Notes under the pieces: model-generated
What the model was told of the DNA's origin: nothing
The model's input: the letters and a program-made list of their open reading frames with translations, nothing else
The model's database searches: none
Translations under genes and position numbers: made by a program
Shown: in pieces, positions 43,451-44,150 of the stretch
How positions within the stretch are numbered: position 1 is the first letter of the stretch
Layout: every line of letters begins with the position of its first letter
Source of the DNA: Maledivibacter sp.
GTDB lineage: Bacteria > Bacillota > Clostridia > Peptostreptococcales > Caminicellaceae
DNA: 44,150 bases
Direction: 5' to 3'
NCBI GenBank assembly: GCA_025210375.1
Contig: JAOASB010000042.1
Span: 1-44,150 of the forward strand

Positions 43451-43990
43451 TCAGGATTCTTCTGCTGATGCTATTTGCTTCTGGGCTGTTTGCTTTTCTC
43501 TCAAGGTTTCGATAATACCTAATTCATTATGAAAATTATGCAATGTTGAGAATCTATATTTCTTATTTCTTTTTTCACGTTGCTTTAAAACAGATTTTAT
43601 ATATCCATTTATGTATTGGATAATCATGTTCTCTATAGATTTATAGTTTTGCTCTAAAATTTTTCGCTGTGCATTTGGGATTTTTGGGTTTTGTGGGAAT
43701 TCTATATAGGATAGCTCGTTAACAATTAATATTTTTCTAAAATCTAATCCCGCATTGGGTTTTTCTTTAGTAGGAACAGGATAGCCTATAACCCCATACT
43801 TCCCGTTGGAAATAGTCTGACTTCTTAAGGGAACAAAAATATTATTATTTTTGTATTTAATATTTAAAAACATATAATTTCGTTTTATCTGCTTATCTGT
43901 GTCGTACGGGTCTAACATTTCTACAAAATGTGTATTTTTGTTAAAATAATCTTTTTTTATAAAAACTATATTATATGTTGTTTTAGCCAT
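43451..43990 (-). CDS. Type III toxin-antitoxin endoribonuclease (ToxN/AbiQ superfamily, TenpN- or CptN-like)
   Basis: 179 residues. The sequence fits the ToxN/AbiQ fold: KKDYFNKNTHFVEMLDPYDTDKQIKRNYMF, the strand NNIFVPLRSQ, GLDFRKILIVNEL, and the helical tail IPNAQRKILEQNYKSIENMIIQYINGYIK followed by FSTLHNFHNELGI. These toxins are sequence-selective RNases held inactive by short pseudoknot RNAs. The context is decisive: upstream on the same strand lie an intrinsic terminator and tandem 48-nt direct repeats, the standard toxI-terminator-toxN order. Such loci act in phage defence (abortive infection) and plasmid or chromosome maintenance. Assignment to a subfamily is tentative. Ribosome binding site is weak (TAGGATTAGG). 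Confidence 0.88.
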   Translation of the reverse strand: MAKTTYNIVFIKKDYFNKNTHFVEMLDPYDTDKQIKRNYMFLNIKYKNNNIFVPLRSQTISNGKYGVIGYPVPTKEKPNAGLDFRKILIVNELSYIEFPQNPKIPNAQRKILEQNYKSIENMIIQYINGYIKSVLKQREKRNKKYRFSTLHNFHNELGIIETLREKQTAQKQIASAEES

Positions 43991-44016
43991 TATAACCTAA
44001 TCCTATCTTTTATTAT

Positions 44017-44049
44017 ATTTAAAAAGGAACATCTTTCGATGCTCCTTTT
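44017..44049 (-). terminator. Terminator between antitoxin repeats and toxin gene
   Basis: Minus strand AAAAGGAGCATC and GATGTTCCTTTTT form a 12-bp stem with a GAAA tetraloop and one G·T pair. In type III systems such a terminator sets antitoxin RNA in excess over toxin mRNA. Confidence 0.9.
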
Positions 44050-44054
44050 CTTTT

Positions 44055-44150
44055 ACTTTCTTCGGTTTTTTATTAGCCAGGCACTTCCGATAAACGCCTC
44101 AAACTTTCTTCGGTTTTTTATTAGCCAGGCACTTCCGATAAACGCCTCAA
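44055..44150 (-). ncRNA. Type III antitoxin RNA repeats (two identical 48-nt units, cut by window edge)
   Basis: Units at 44055-44102 and 44103-44150 are identical. On the minus strand a unit begins TTGAGGCGTTTATCGG and ends ACCGAAGAAAGT. An H-type pseudoknot is possible in each: AGGCG pairs with TGCCT, and TCGG in the loop pairs with downstream CCGA, leaving an A-rich single strand. This agrees with ToxI-type RNAs. More repeats and the promoter may lie beyond 44150. Confidence 0.9.

Noticed and set aside
44055..44150. CRISPR array
   Set aside because: The two 48-nt units are directly abutting with no spacers, no cas genes are near, and the adjacent ToxN-like gene explains them.

Overview
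The window is 44 kb of AT-rich DNA from an anaerobic, low-GC, spore-forming Firmicute of the class Clostridia, possibly from the Tissierellales/Peptostreptococcales side (that placement is a guess). The basis is the clostridial metS-tatD-yabE-rnmV-ksgA housekeeping cluster, a Met T-box, a tandem glycine riboswitch, the spore maturation genes spmA/spmB, a HydBC-type flavin/iron-sulfur complex, and strong AGGAGG ribosome binding sites. Most genes lie on the minus strand.

Layout. 1-540: a complete small transcription unit (promoter, 51-residue zinc-ribbon protein, terminator). 549-5044: an envelope operon (FG-GAP-like protein, DUF3160 lipoprotein, CapA-type protein). 5304-10854: M3 oligoendopeptidase, orphan sensor kinase, phosphoglycerate mutase gpmI. 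11033-17400: metG with its T-box, tatD, G5/3D protein, rnmV and rsmA. 17589-19730: a PAS-GGDEF-EAL protein. 20294-26174: a three-gene redox complex (NuoE/HydC, NuoF/HydB and a 1194-residue fused subunit) that resembles electron-bifurcating Bfu/Stn-type enzymes rather than a hydrogenase or formate dehydrogenase. 26184-27815: 1.6 kb of regulatory DNA holding a glycine riboswitch with its own promoter and terminator but no adjacent target gene, an unrecognised structured RNA with a consensus promoter, and a multi-hairpin leader before an S4-domain protein gene. 28484-36900: a galactose-type (Mgl) ABC transporter and a YesN/YesM two-component system translationally coupled to a stand-alone sugar-binding lipoprotein. 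37207-38317: spmA/spmB. 39213-41177: aldehyde dehydrogenase and flavin reductase. 41596-43368: YtxH and DUF948 envelope/stress proteins and a membrane-anchored nuclease. 43451-44150: a type III toxin-antitoxin locus (ToxN/TenpN-like RNase, terminator, two identical 48-nt antitoxin repeats), cut by the window edge.

Two families of dispersed intergenic repeats cross the window. Family A (about 120-150 bp) has about 20-bp terminal inverted repeats and looks like a MITE. Family B (about 80-100 bp) is a nested palindrome. In three of four good copies it lies 52-54 nt upstream of a start codon (65 nt in the fourth), always in the same orientation, with different bases but retained pairing in the inner stem. 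This suggests a regulatory element shared by several operons. The best candidates for something new are the type III toxin-antitoxin locus, the family B element, the unassigned RNAs near 27.3-27.7 kb, and the redox complex whose formate-dehydrogenase-like domain lacks the catalytic Cys/Sec.
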